The translations under genes and the position numbers were made by a program. Shown here piece after piece: positions 56,467-64,000 of a stretch of 64,000 nucleotides of DNA. The DNA is from Geobacillus sp. 46C-IIa (lineage in GTDB: Bacteria; Bacillota; Bacilli; Bacillales; Anoxybacillaceae). Under the pieces are notes generated by a model. The model was not told where the DNA came from, did not search any database, and saw only the letters and a list, made by a program, of their open reading frames with translations. Location: the NCBI RefSeq assembly GCF_014679505.1, contig NZ_CP061474.1, forward strand, positions 3,176,001 through 3,240,000, written 5' to 3'. Positions within the stretch are counted from its first letter, which is position 1, and the number at the start of each line of letters is the position of its first letter.

Positions 56467-58230
56467 TTAATACCCCTTTCTGAAGGTTATACCAATGGGA
56501 TTGAGACTCATACATTTTTTGTACTCCCCATTAAGGGAAAGAAGTTCGTTGTGAGTACCGCTTTCCACAATCTGTCCATCTTTCATCACTAAAATTTCGT
56601 CTGCTAAACTCGCAACTCCTAACCTATGGGTGACTATAATAATGGATTTGTCACATTCATTTAAAATATCTTCTAAAATCTCTTTTTCTGATACAGGATC
56701 AAGAGCTGCTGTAGGTTCATCTAAAATTATTAGGTCACTTTCTCGAAATAGCGCTCTACCGAGAGCTATTTTTTGCCATTGTCCACCCGATAGCTCATTC
56801 CCCCCTTCAAAGTATCTACCAAGTAGAGAATCAAACCTATTTGGCAGTTTGTTAATTATCTCTAACAGATTAACTTTTTCAGCAACATTTTGGAGTCTAA
56901 TATTGTCATCCATGTTAGAGGAGCTACTTATTCCTATATTCTCTCTTACCGTTAATTCGTATGATATAAAATCTTGGAACAAAACGGACATTCTGTCTTG
57001 TAGACTTTCAATATCCACTTCTTTGATTGGAATTCCATTTATAAAAATAGGTAAGTTTTCTTTGGAATATAATCCTGCTATACATTTTATAAGTGTTGTT
57101 TTCCCACTACCATTTTCCCCTACGATTGCTATTTTCTTACCTGGATTAATATTAAAGCTTATCCCTTTTAAAGTATCAAAATTATTATGTGGATATCTGA
57201 ACCAAAGATTTTTCACCTCCAATCTATGTAATTTTTCTATTTTGTTTAACTTCACTTCATTTCTAGGATTAATATGAATAAATTTCATATAGTCCTCGAT
57301 GAAAATTAAAGTTCCTTTAAAATCAGAATAGCTTTTCGCAATATTATTTAAATTCGTCTGAAAAAGCTGTATGGATTGAATAGTAGCAACTAAATCTGCT
57401 GCCATATTTGAATTTTTAAAATCAATGATTATTACTAGTCCTGAAAGAGTAAAAGTTAATAAAATTATTAGTTCCGCGGAAAATAATGTTTTCGATTTTG
57501 TTTTTATAAAATTTAGCTTTTTTTCTGCTAGTAATAAAAACTGTTTTTTCCAATTTAGTTCTAAAAAGTTAAATGCATTAAATAGTATAATCTCTTTTAA
57601 AGTATTTCGATTGGTCAATAAATTTATGAAATACTGTTCCTTTCTAGTTGCCGGCATGAGTTCATTGATCAAAGAAAAATTTCTTCGGTTAAACTTTATC
57701 GAAGTCAAAGTGTAAGGGACAATGCCTAAAATAATGATAAAAACAACTATCCAATTAATAGTTAATAAATATACTAATACTGATATAGCGCTGATTAAGT
57801 TACTAATAAGACCAATCAAATGATTTACAGATTCGATTATATTACTTGTATTGCTTGAAACTCTTTGAAAACTATCGTAGAATGAAGGATTCTCAAAATC
57901 GAGATAATCTAAACTCTTTACTTTTTGTAACATAGATGAAGTTGTTTCAAGAGATAATTTGTTATCAATAATCTGATCATTAATATTCAGAATATGATTC
58001 CCAATAAAAGGGATTATATTACTTATAATTTGTAGAGTAAAAATAAATATTAACATTTTTAGTGATCCATCATCTTGCATGAAATTCATAATTTCTTCTA
58101 TTAATTTTTGGAATAAATGAATACTAATGATAGGAATTAATGAATTAATAAAATTTAGAAAGATCAGCACAATCAAGTTGATTCTACATTTATTCCAATA
58201 AATAGATAATATGAATTTTAATGTATCCAT
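56467..58230 (-). CDS. ABC exporter, half-transporter without C39 peptidase (587 aa)
   Basis: N-terminal six-helix membrane domain (to about 310) and C-terminal ATPase: Walker A VGENGSGKTTLIKCI, Q-loop DRMSVLFQDF, signature NELSGGQWQKIALGRALF, Walker B LIILDEPTAALDP, H-loop IIVTHRLG. No N-terminal cysteine peptidase domain, so it would not cleave a double-glycine leader. Very AT-rich. It heads the minus-strand operon and is divergent from the thioredoxin-peptide operon; it probably exports the cysteine-rich peptide. Confidence 0.9.
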   Translation of the reverse strand: MDTLKFILSIYWNKCRINLIVLIFLNFINSLIPIISIHLFQKLIEEIMNFMQDDGSLKMLIFIFTLQIISNIIPFIGNHILNINDQIIDNKLSLETTSSMLQKVKSLDYLDFENPSFYDSFQRVSSNTSNIIESVNHLIGLISNLISAISVLVYLLTINWIVVFIIILGIVPYTLTSIKFNRRNFSLINELMPATRKEQYFINLLTNRNTLKEIILFNAFNFLELNWKKQFLLLAEKKLNFIKTKSKTLFSAELIILLTFTLSGLVIIIDFKNSNMAADLVATIQSIQLFQTNLNNIAKSYSDFKGTLIFIEDYMKFIHINPRNEVKLNKIEKLHRLEVKNLWFRYPHNNFDTLKGISFNINPGKKIAIVGENGSGKTTLIKCIAGLYSKENLPIFINGIPIKEVDIESLQDRMSVLFQDFISYELTVRENIGISSSSNMDDNIRLQNVAEKVNLLEIINKLPNRFDSLLGRYFEGGNELSGGQWQKIALGRALFRESDLIILDEPTAALDPVSEKEILEDILNECDKSIIIVTHRLGVASLADEILVMKDGQIVESGTHNELLSLNGEYKKCMSLNPIGITFRKGY

Positions 58231-58257
58231 ACCATATCAACCCTCTTAATAAATGTA

Positions 58258-58286
58258 TTGACATTAAGGGTAATATTTACTATTAT
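58258..58286 (+). promoter_or_regulatory. Strong sigma-A promoter of the peptide operon
   Basis: TTGACA (58258-58263), 17-bp spacer, TATTAT (58281-58286). It lies in the 123-bp divergent region and reads toward the thioredoxin-like gene and the cysteine-rich peptide gene. Confidence 0.7.
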
Positions 58287-58353
58287 AATATCAGAAACAG
58301 TCAAAAAAGTCCAATTTTATTAATAAATTCTACTTACTGCGAGGGGAAGAAAT

Positions 58354-58902
58354 TTGTTAGATATATTATCTTACACTTTTTACATACTACTTTTTTCCCT
58401 ATCTACATTCTATTCATTTATTTCCTTACAAAAACTCAAAAATATAATTCATGAAAATTCACGAATTAATTTAAAACATATTGAGATAGAATATTCTAAG
58501 AGTTTAGTCAATTATCCGCTGAAAGATAGAAAAGGAAAAACAGCGTTTTTAAAAATTGACCATAAATATTTAAATATTGTAGCAATCTTAAATAGTAACT
58601 GTTCACATTGTACAGAACACTTTGAGGAGTTTTGGTATCTTTTAACGTCTAATAATCTTAAAATTTCTTTACAGATTCTTATTAACGAAAACAGCAATGA
58701 ATTACTCCATTATTTAGATTTAGTAGATCCCAATTTATCTATTTTTCAATACAAGAACGATTTAATAGATGAATTTCGCATCCCTTACTATCCCGCTTTT
58801 ATAGTTTTAAATAAACAAGGAAAGATTAAGTTTTCAACTCCAGATTTATATGAACTTTATTCACTGTTTTTGAGAAGAGATTCTCTTTTAACTAACAATT
58901 AA
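58354..58902 (+). CDS. Membrane-anchored thioredoxin-like protein (CSHC, 182 aa)
   Basis: N-terminal membrane helix (LDILSYTFYILLFSLSTFYSF), then a thioredoxin-like domain: DRKGKTAFLKIDHKYLNIVAILNSNCSHCTEHFEEFW (CSHC) and FRIPYYPAFIVLNKQGKI with the cis-proline. It is a second, divergent MauD/TlpA-type protein. TTG start at 58354 after GAGGGGA. The peptide gene follows 27 bp downstream, so both are in one transcript. Confidence 0.82.
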   Translation: MLDILSYTFYILLFSLSTFYSFISLQKLKNIIHENSRINLKHIEIEYSKSLVNYPLKDRKGKTAFLKIDHKYLNIVAILNSNCSHCTEHFEEFWYLLTSNNLKISLQILINENSNELLHYLDLVDPNLSIFQYKNDLIDEFRIPYYPAFIVLNKQGKIKFSTPDLYELYSLFLRRDSLLTNN

Positions 58903-58929
58903 ATTTATGAAAGAAGGGGAGGATAATTA

Positions 58930-59118
58930 ATGAGTAAGTTTTTATCTGGATTAATTTCTCCTAATTATGTTATTTGTTCATCTACTATTTTTTACAAGTA
59001 TTGCGGTACACATAACAGTTGTTGGAATTATGGATTTAAAGCAACTTTAGGATATTATAAAGATGCAAGAACTGGCGAACAATGCTCTTCTGTACAGCTT
59101 TGTAACTGCGGTTGCTAA
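58930..59118 (+). CDS. 62-aa cysteine-rich peptide, candidate exported precursor
   Basis: Strong ribosome site GAAGGGGAGG before ATG 58930. Cysteines lie at positions 16, 25, 31, 52, 58, 60 and 62; the last five residues are CNCGC. The core is rich in Tyr, Ser, Asn and Gly (CGTHNSCWNYGFKATLGYY). The first 15 residues (MSKFLSGLISPNYVI) have no classical signal peptide and no double-glycine site. Company of two thioredoxin-like proteins, a MauE-like protein and an ABC exporter suggests a disulfide-stabilised secreted peptide, perhaps a bacteriocin. I do not recognise the family, and no immunity gene is evident. Confidence 0.8.
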   Translation: MSKFLSGLISPNYVICSSTIFYKYCGTHNSCWNYGFKATLGYYKDARTGEQCSSVQLCNCGC

Positions 59119-59173
59119 TTAAAAATGCAGAGATCTTTTCTTCAACGTAAAAAAGAGAATCTCTTCTTCAATA

Positions 59174-59213
59174 AAAATAAATAAGCTGGCGTACTCGCCA
59201 GCTTATTTATTTT
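59174..59213. terminator. Very strong terminator after the cysteine-rich peptide gene
   Basis: An 18-bp perfect stem (59174-59191 with 59196-59213) closed by a TACT tetraloop. GC-rich apex GCTGGCG and A/T arms make it work in both directions. A weaker hairpin (AGAGAT...ATCTCT) lies just before it at 59130-59166. It insulates the peptide operon from the transposon. Confidence 0.92.
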
Positions 59214-59298
59214 GGTTCATCACCAAATTTTGTGATTTAGTGACAAAAAAGAGAAAGCACTGACGAGATCCTGGCAATAATGTTAGCGGTGAAATCAA

Positions 59299-59433
59299 TG
59301 TAAATTAGCACATTATTTCAGAATCCCTTTTTCAAATTATTTCAGATGGATTCCGAAATAATGCGCAAAATTTTTGCGGATTGTTCCGGAATTTTGCACA
59401 TTCTTTCGGAACATTTGCACGCTCTTTCAGATG
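59299..59433. repeat. Transposon left end with repeated binding sites
   Basis: Several related copies of a roughly 20-bp motif near TTTGCACATTMTTTCRGAA are packed here. Direct copies start near 59314 (AGCACATTATTTCAGAAT), 59333 (CAAATTATTTCAGATGG), 59373, 59392 (TTTTGCACATTCTTTCGGAA) and 59414 (ATTTGCACGCTCTTTCAGAT), and one is inverted (59353-59373). Multiple end sites are typical of Mu/Tn7/Tn552-type elements with a DDE transposase and an AAA partner. The outer boundary is probably the TG at 59299, by analogy with 5'-TG ends. Confidence 0.6.
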
Positions 59434-59751
59434 AAGATTTCCAGCGCGCCTGATGGACCGATGAAAAAGAGGAAGCACAAAAGAGGCCGATTTGGCCCCT
59501 TTCGTGCTAATACCCCATTTCCTCTGCAGCCATGCGCACCACTTCTTCGTCAATGACGTCCTTTTTCAGCTGATGCCCGTACAGCAGGCACGTCGCGGCC
59601 AACGTGTTGATGACACGGGGCCAACCACGTGATTGCAGGGCAATCGCCTCTAACGCCGATGGAGTGAAGATCGGATGCTTCGCCCCGGCCTGTTTCATCC
59701 GATGCTCGATGCAGCCCGCCACCTCTTCCTTCTCCAGCGGCCCCATCCGGC

Positions 59752-59757
59752 ATCGCA
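59752..59757. repeat. IS21 target-site duplication, left copy (ATCGCA)
   Basis: ATCGCA immediately outside the left terminal TG; identical to 62221-62226 just outside the right terminal CA. Confidence 0.85.
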
Positions 59758-59899
59758 TGTTTATTGCAAAATAAAAATACAGAGTTCTGCAACGAAAAGT
59801 GCAGAGCTGAAGGCAAAGAAAAAAAGGCTTGCCAGCCTCTAACATTTCCTCTACTGTGGAAGTTGTGAACACATAACCAAACAGTGGAGGAGCGAAAGG

Positions 59900-61405
59900 A
59901 TGCTGGCAATGCCCGAAATTAATCGTATCAGAAAACTGCGTGAAAAGAAAGGGTTATCGATTGCGGAAATTTCCCGTGAAACGGGATATAACTGGAGAAC
60001 GGTCAAAAAATACGCAGATGAAGACATTTCTGTCCAACCAACCATCAAACGCAAAAAGGGGATGATGGAGGAAGAAGGGTACGGGCAAATCATTGATGAC
60101 TGGTTGGAGGAGGATGCCAAGCTGCCGAGAAAACAACGGCGAACGAACAAGACGATGTTTGAAGCGCTTTGTCGTGACCATGGATTTCAAGGCTCGTATC
60201 GCACCGTTTGCGCGTACGTGCAAAAACGAAGACCGCAGCTCAAGCTCGAGAAAGAACAGCGCTATGAACGACTGGAGCACCCTCCAGGCGAGGCGCAGGT
60301 GGATTTCGGGAAGATGACGGTTGTGACGAAGGAGGGGAAGGAAGAAGAGCGATCGGTTTTGATCATGAGCTTTCCCTATAGCAACGCTGCGTTTGCTTAT
60401 CCGCTGCCGGCGGAAAACAGTGAATGCTTCCTCCATGGGTTGACGCAGCTGTTTCGTCAGGCTGGGGGAGTGCCAAAGGCATTGCGCATTGACAATTTGT
60501 CCGCGGCCATCGTGTCGATTCGAAAAGGGGGAGAACGCCAATTCACCGAGGCTTTTGAGAAATTTCAACTCTACTATCGGTTTGATGTACAAGTGTGCAA
60601 TCCATACAGCGGACATGAGAAAGGAAATGCGGAGCGAAAAGTCTATTACACTCGCAACCTTTGTTTCGTCCCGGCTCCGTTGATCGAGTCGTATCCGGAG
60701 CTGGTGGAGTGGCTGCATCGCAAGATGGTCGAGGACCGAAACCGCCCTCATTATGAAAAGGGGCGGTGGATCGAGGAGCTATGGCAGGAAGAGCGGCCGG
60801 AGCTGTTGGCGTTGCCGGAACAAGATCTTCCGATCTTCTCCCTCGATCACGCTTACGTGAATCAGTACGGAGAAGTGATGGTAGATGGGAAGGCGTTCGT
60901 CGTCCATGGCCTGTCCGTCCCCAACCGGGTATTGGTGAAAAAAGAGTGGGATCGTTTCTTTGTGCTCTCTCCTGACGGAGGCATACATCTTGAGATGCCA
61001 AGGCCGTATACGAACGTGAAACGCGAGATCCCTTGGAAAGAGATTTTCGCTGAGTGGGAGACCAAACCCCGGGTTGTCGGGCATTCCCGATACCGGGCGT
61101 ACTTGCCGGAAGCGATCCGAACGTATCTGGCTGGCACCCCGCCCCAGGTGGCGGTCCGTTTGAAAGGGCTGCGAGCGCTGTTGGATCGTTGCACGCTTTA
61201 TGAAATCGCCCAGTGGCTCGATGAGAACCAGCGATGGGACTTGGCTCCTCATGAAATCGGGGTATTGATGGAAGCCGAGCAATCCCATTACCCGGCCAAG
61301 TGGAAAGAATCGTACACCCCTTCCGTCCTGATCGACTATGAAACGGACTTAACGGTGTATGATCAACGTCTTCATCCTGTTCGGGAAGGGGGTGTCCAGG
61401 GATGA
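59900..61405 (+). CDS. istA: IS21-family transposase IstA (501 aa)
   Basis: N-terminal HTH (LREKKGLSIAEISRETGYNWRTVKKYADED), then an RNase H-like DDE catalytic core: HPPGEAQVDFGKMTVV (first Asp), LRIDNLSAAI (second Asp) and YSGHEKGNAERKVYYTRN (Glu). Full length. ATG 59900 after GGAGGAGCGAAAGG. It forms the transposition complex with IstB. Confidence 0.95.
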   Translation: MLAMPEINRIRKLREKKGLSIAEISRETGYNWRTVKKYADEDISVQPTIKRKKGMMEEEGYGQIIDDWLEEDAKLPRKQRRTNKTMFEALCRDHGFQGSYRTVCAYVQKRRPQLKLEKEQRYERLEHPPGEAQVDFGKMTVVTKEGKEEERSVLIMSFPYSNAAFAYPLPAENSECFLHGLTQLFRQAGGVPKALRIDNLSAAIVSIRKGGERQFTEAFEKFQLYYRFDVQVCNPYSGHEKGNAERKVYYTRNLCFVPAPLIESYPELVEWLHRKMVEDRNRPHYEKGRWIEELWQEERPELLALPEQDLPIFSLDHAYVNQYGEVMVDGKAFVVHGLSVPNRVLVKKEWDRFFVLSPDGGIHLEMPRPYTNVKREIPWKEIFAEWETKPRVVGHSRYRAYLPEAIRTYLAGTPPQVAVRLKGLRALLDRCTLYEIAQWLDENQRWDLAPHEIGVLMEAEQSHYPAKWKESYTPSVLIDYETDLTVYDQRLHPVREGGVQG

Positions 61406-62154
61406 GAGCAGAGGTGAAAGAGATTTGTAAAGCGCTGCATTTGGCCTATATCGCGGATCGATTCGAGGAGGTGATGTTCGAAACGAAAGAACAGTTTTTG
61501 CGGGATGTATTGGCCCTGGAGCTGTCGTGCCGCCAGCAGGCGAAACAGGCCCGGCTGATCAAGAAAGCCAAGTTTCGGAAGTTGAAATGGCTGAAGGATT
61601 ACGAATGGTCGGGTCATATCCATTGGCCAGCCACGACATCGAGGGAGGAACTGTGTGACCTTCGCTTTTTGGAGCGAAAGCAAAACGTTCTGCTTTTAGG
61701 CTCGCCCGGGACAGGAAAAACCCACCTCGCCACAGCGCTCGGCATCCAGGCGTGCCAACAAGGCCATGAGGTTCGGTTTTTCCGCGTCGCGGATCTCGTC
61801 GCCCAGCTGGAAGAGGCATTGAAAAACGGCACGCTCGGGCGGCTGAAACGAAGCATCGATGCGTGCGAACTGTTGATATTGGATGAACTCGGCTATGTGC
61901 CGTTTCAAAAGCAAGGATCGGAGCTGTTGTTTCATATTATCGCCGACTGTTATGAGCGAAAAAGCGTCATCGTGACGTCGAATCTGGAATTTGGACAGTG
62001 GAATCGGGTGTTTGGGGACAACCGCTTGACAGCTGCGCTGGTGGATCGCTTGGTTCACCATGCCCACATCCTGGCCTTTACGGGAGAGAGCTATCGACTG
62101 CGGAACGCTCTCTCCGCGATCCAGCCGTCCTCTTCCCCCGGTCTGGAACCTTAA
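61402..62154 (+). CDS. istB: IS21-family ATP-binding helper IstB (250 aa)
   Basis: DnaC-like AAA ATPase: Walker A LLGSPGTGKTHLATALGIQ, Walker B LLILDELGYVPF, sensor VIVTSNLEFGQWNRVFGD. Start ATG overlaps the istA stop by 4 bp. IstB selects target DNA and stimulates IstA. Intact. Confidence 0.95.
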   Translation: MRAEVKEICKALHLAYIADRFEEVMFETKEQFLRDVLALELSCRQQAKQARLIKKAKFRKLKWLKDYEWSGHIHWPATTSREELCDLRFLERKQNVLLLGSPGTGKTHLATALGIQACQQGHEVRFFRVADLVAQLEEALKNGTLGRLKRSIDACELLILDELGYVPFQKQGSELLFHIIADCYERKSVIVTSNLEFGQWNRVFGDNRLTAALVDRLVHHAHILAFTGESYRLRNALSAIQPSSSPGLEP

Positions 62155-62220
62155 GTCTTGAGCTGGCAAGCCTATGTATTTTTTCTTGCACTTCTCTGCA
62201 TTTTTTGCTTGCAAAAAACA

Positions 62221-62226
62221 ATCGCA
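62221..62226. repeat. IS21 target-site duplication, right copy (ATCGCA)
   Basis: Direct repeat of 59752-59757, immediately after the right terminal CA of the IS. Confidence 0.85.
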
Positions 62227-62768
62227 TGATGATCCGCTGATCGAGAGGGCGGTGCTGATTGAGCCGCAGCTTCCCCTGTAAATGGGGCAGCCCGGCCAAC
62301 ATCAAGACAAATGGGTTGGTCGAATCCATCTCAAAGTTGAACAGGATGGCGATGTCTTGTAAAAAGGCATCCTTGGCCAAATGCATCTCGTCCAAAATGA
62401 ACACCGGCGTGATCCGTCGTTCATGATGCAATCGCTCGATCGCCTGCTGGATTTGGCGGAAGAGATCTACCTTGCGGTACTTCGGTTCCTCTCCTAATCC
62501 CAAGGCCAGTCCACGGTAAAAATCCATCACGCCTCCGGTCGATAACGGAAAATAGACGACATGATACAATGATGGATTCAATGACTCTTTCAGCGCCCGA
62601 AGGGCGAACGTCTTGCCCGCCCCCGGCTCTCCGATCAACAGCCCGATTCCCCGCGTTCGTTTCACGTACTCCAGCGCCCGCAGCGCTTCTTGAAACGCCG
62701 CCCCTTGATACGCCTCGGACGGGTCGGTTTCTTTCGCAAACGGCTCCCGCGAGAGGGAATAAAACGTT

Positions 62769-64000
62769 TTATACATCCTGTTCGCCCTCCTTCGCCGAAA
62801 CCGCCGCAAACGGCGACCGGTGGCGCTTCACATAGGCGTTATCCTCCAAACGCACCCGAATGGCTTCCGCCACCCGTTTGCCATCTTCGTACACATAGAC
62901 GCCTCGTTCGTCATAGCGGAGCTCAATCGATTGCCCAATGAACCGAGGCGGCACTTCGTATAGCTGTTTATTCAGGGTGATCGTGCCATCGGCTTTCACC
63001 TTGCGGTGCTCCCGTTTCAGAAAAATCGCGTCCAGCCAATCGATGTCTTCGATCCACACCACTCGTTCCACTTGGGACTGAAACACCTCATGCGGCGTTT
63101 TTCCGTCCAGTGAGGCGTGCGGTTTTCGATGATACTCTTCTTCAAGCCACTTCCAAAAACGCTCGTTCAACTCGTCAAGCGACTTCGGCGGATTCAGCTC
63201 CAACAGCGGATAAAACCGCGTCTGTACGGTGCGGAAGAACCGTTCGATTTTCCCTTTGCTTTGCGGGTCATACGGCTGAGTGTGGATGAGCGTAATCCCC
63301 ATCTCGGCGCACGCATACTGCAGCACCTCGGATCGATCAATTTTCCCGTTGTCCGAGTAAATGCGTTTCGGCTTCCCGCAACGAAGCACCGCTTCCTTTG
63401 TGACGATCCGCAGCCCGTCAAATTTCTCCGAGGGGAAACTATACATACGGCACCAACCGCGAGCAGTCATCGATATACGCGATCAAAAACGTTTTCTGGG
63501 CTTTCCCATGGACGCGAATCGTGGGTCCATGGGATAAGTCCCCTTGCCATAGCTCATGGATCTGGTCACACGCAAAACGCTTTCGCTCCGGTATCGGCAA
63601 GATTTCTTTTCCCACCAGGTTGTGTTTTTTCAACAATCGGTATATAGTAAAGTATGAGAGGGTGGTGGGAATGTCCCCCTGCTTGGTGAGTTGTTCGTAG
63701 AATAGGGTCACGGGCATGGTGGGATGTTCCTTCCTCAATGCTAGAATATGATCCTCATCATCGGGGGACAGACGTCTGGAGCGGCCGCGGTCCGAACGGC
63801 GCTTCGGCTTCAAGGCGTCGAAGCCCCCTTTTTTGTATCGGGCGCACCAATCCAGAATCGTCTTCGCCGCAATGGGTTTGTCCCCTTGATGGGGAATCGA
63901 ATGCACTCGCCCGCCCACCTCATTCAAATACGCCTTGGGCTCCACCTGGCCATTCACCAACGGAGCGATCAGCCCGTACCGAAACAGCGCGATGTCGTGT
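62769..64000 (-). pseudogene. DDE transposase, frameshifted and cut by window edge
   Basis: The 5' part (63439-64000) reads HDIALFRYGLIAPLVNGQVEP, an HTH segment and the first catalytic Asp in ELWQGDLSHGP. It stops after DDCSRLVPYV. The remainder continues in another frame from near 63440: SEKFDGLRIVTKEAVLRCGKP, second Asp in RIYSDNGK, Glu in SKGKIERFFRTVQ, and a C-terminal beta-barrel-like domain (LDAIFLKREHRKVKADGTI). A single shift close to 63440 separates two otherwise good halves of an rve-type transposase. The first residues lie beyond the window. Confidence 0.85.

Larger units (their letters stand above)
59758..62220 (+). mobile_element. Complete IS21-family insertion sequence (2,463 bp)
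   Basis: Bounded by 5'-TG and CA-3'. The ends are imperfect inverted repeats: left TGTTTATTGCAA then TACAGAG about 20 bases in; right, read inward, TGTTTTTTGCAA then TGCAGAG. A 6-bp target duplication ATCGCA flanks it. It carries intact istA and istB overlapping by 4 bp. Internal end-repeats with GTGCAGAG and GTGCAAG are typical of IS21 multiple terminal repeats. It appears complete and potentially active. Confidence 0.92.
59507..62776 (-). pseudogene. ExeA-like AAA ATPase gene split by IS21 element
   Basis: The N-terminal part (62221-62776) has MYKTFYSLSREPFAKETDPSEAYQG, Walker A LLIGEPGAGKTFALRAL and Walker B PVFILDEMHLAKDA. The C-terminal part (59507-59751) has MGPLEKEEVAGCIEHRMKQAG and GWPRVINTLAATCLLYG. 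Removing the insertion and one target duplication joins them in frame across QRIIMRCRMGPLEK to give 266 residues, exactly 801 bp. This is a transposition helper of the TniB/MuB/ExeA kind. It is inactive as it stands. Confidence 0.88.
59299..64000 (-). mobile_element. Two-gene DDE transposase / AAA ATPase transposon (partial)
   Basis: Left end repeats, then minus-strand genes for an ExeA-like AAA ATPase and a DDE transposase whose 5' end runs off the window. The ATPase start overlaps the transposase stop by 8 bp (translational coupling). Both genes are damaged: the ATPase by an IS21-family insertion, the transposase by a frameshift. The copy is therefore probably immobile unless helped in trans. 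Confidence 0.72.

Noticed and set aside
62078..62220. C-terminal tail of the ATPase N-terminal fragment read through the IS21 end
   Set aside because: Residues after QRIIMR come from IS sequence antisense to istB; the true continuation is at 59751.
1..64000. CRISPR arrays, rRNA and tRNA genes
   Set aside because: No regularly spaced repeats, no rRNA-like sequence and no clear tRNA cloverleaf were seen by eye anywhere in the window; a tRNAscan and CRISPR finder run would be decisive.

Overview
This window is a stretch of chromosome from a thermophilic, spore-forming Bacillaceae, most likely Geobacillus or a close relative. The evidence is gene order, protein content and base composition. The block sprT-cmpA ... 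tex-ndoA-ndoAI-alr-ydcC-acpS-rhomboid-cshA ... murF-ddl matches the ydc/ydb region of Bacillus subtilis, the coding DNA is moderately GC-rich, and sporulation genes are present (cmpA, a CotF-like coat protein, a cortex-type amidase). I ran no database searches. Assignments rest on recognised motifs, lengths and gene order.

Layout. 1-5.2 kb: 5' end of sprT, the tiny spore gene cmpA, an orphan HisD-family dehydrogenase with its own LacI-type regulator and two palindromic operators, and tex. 5.3-14.8 kb: toxin-antitoxin ndoA/ndoAI, alr, a YdcC-like lipoprotein, acpS, a rhomboid protease, DEAD-box helicase cshA, a carboxylesterase, murF and ddl. 14.8-20 kb: envelope genes (a processive-type glycolipid glycosyltransferase, DedA, polysaccharide deacetylase, a second-type murG with a structured leader, uppP). 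20-31 kb: ROK kinase, spore coat protein, potassium channel subunit, LTA synthase, AprX protease, amidase, DinB, DsbA-like and DoxX proteins.

30.5-38 kb is a catabolic region: alcohol dehydrogenase, aldehyde dehydrogenase and an R2-like ligand-binding oxidase run together. They are preceded by an acyl-CoA dehydrogenase under a CBS-PAS sigma-54 activator, which has a textbook -24/-12 promoter and upstream palindromes. 38.2-42.2 kb is a Fur-box-controlled ferric siderophore importer. 43.4-49.4 kb is arginine/ornithine/proline catabolism (rocD, rocA, an amino acid permease, rocR); this RocR lacks the GAFTGA loop needed to contact sigma-54. 49.4-55.3 kb holds TatD, DinB, a yoaS-yozG-yoaT-like trio and an orphan pair of oligopeptide-type permeases beside a lipoprotein.

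55.3-59.2 kb is strikingly AT-rich and looks horizontally acquired. It encodes two membrane-anchored thioredoxin-like proteins (CSTC and CSHC), a MauE-like membrane protein, an ABC exporter without a peptidase domain, and a 62-residue peptide with seven cysteines. I read it as a candidate production and export system for a disulfide-rich peptide, possibly a bacteriocin; it is the most interesting part of the window. 59.3-64 kb is a two-gene transposon (frameshifted DDE transposase plus ExeA-like AAA ATPase, with repeated end sites). Its ATPase gene is split by a complete 2,463-bp IS21-family element flanked by a 6-bp target duplication.
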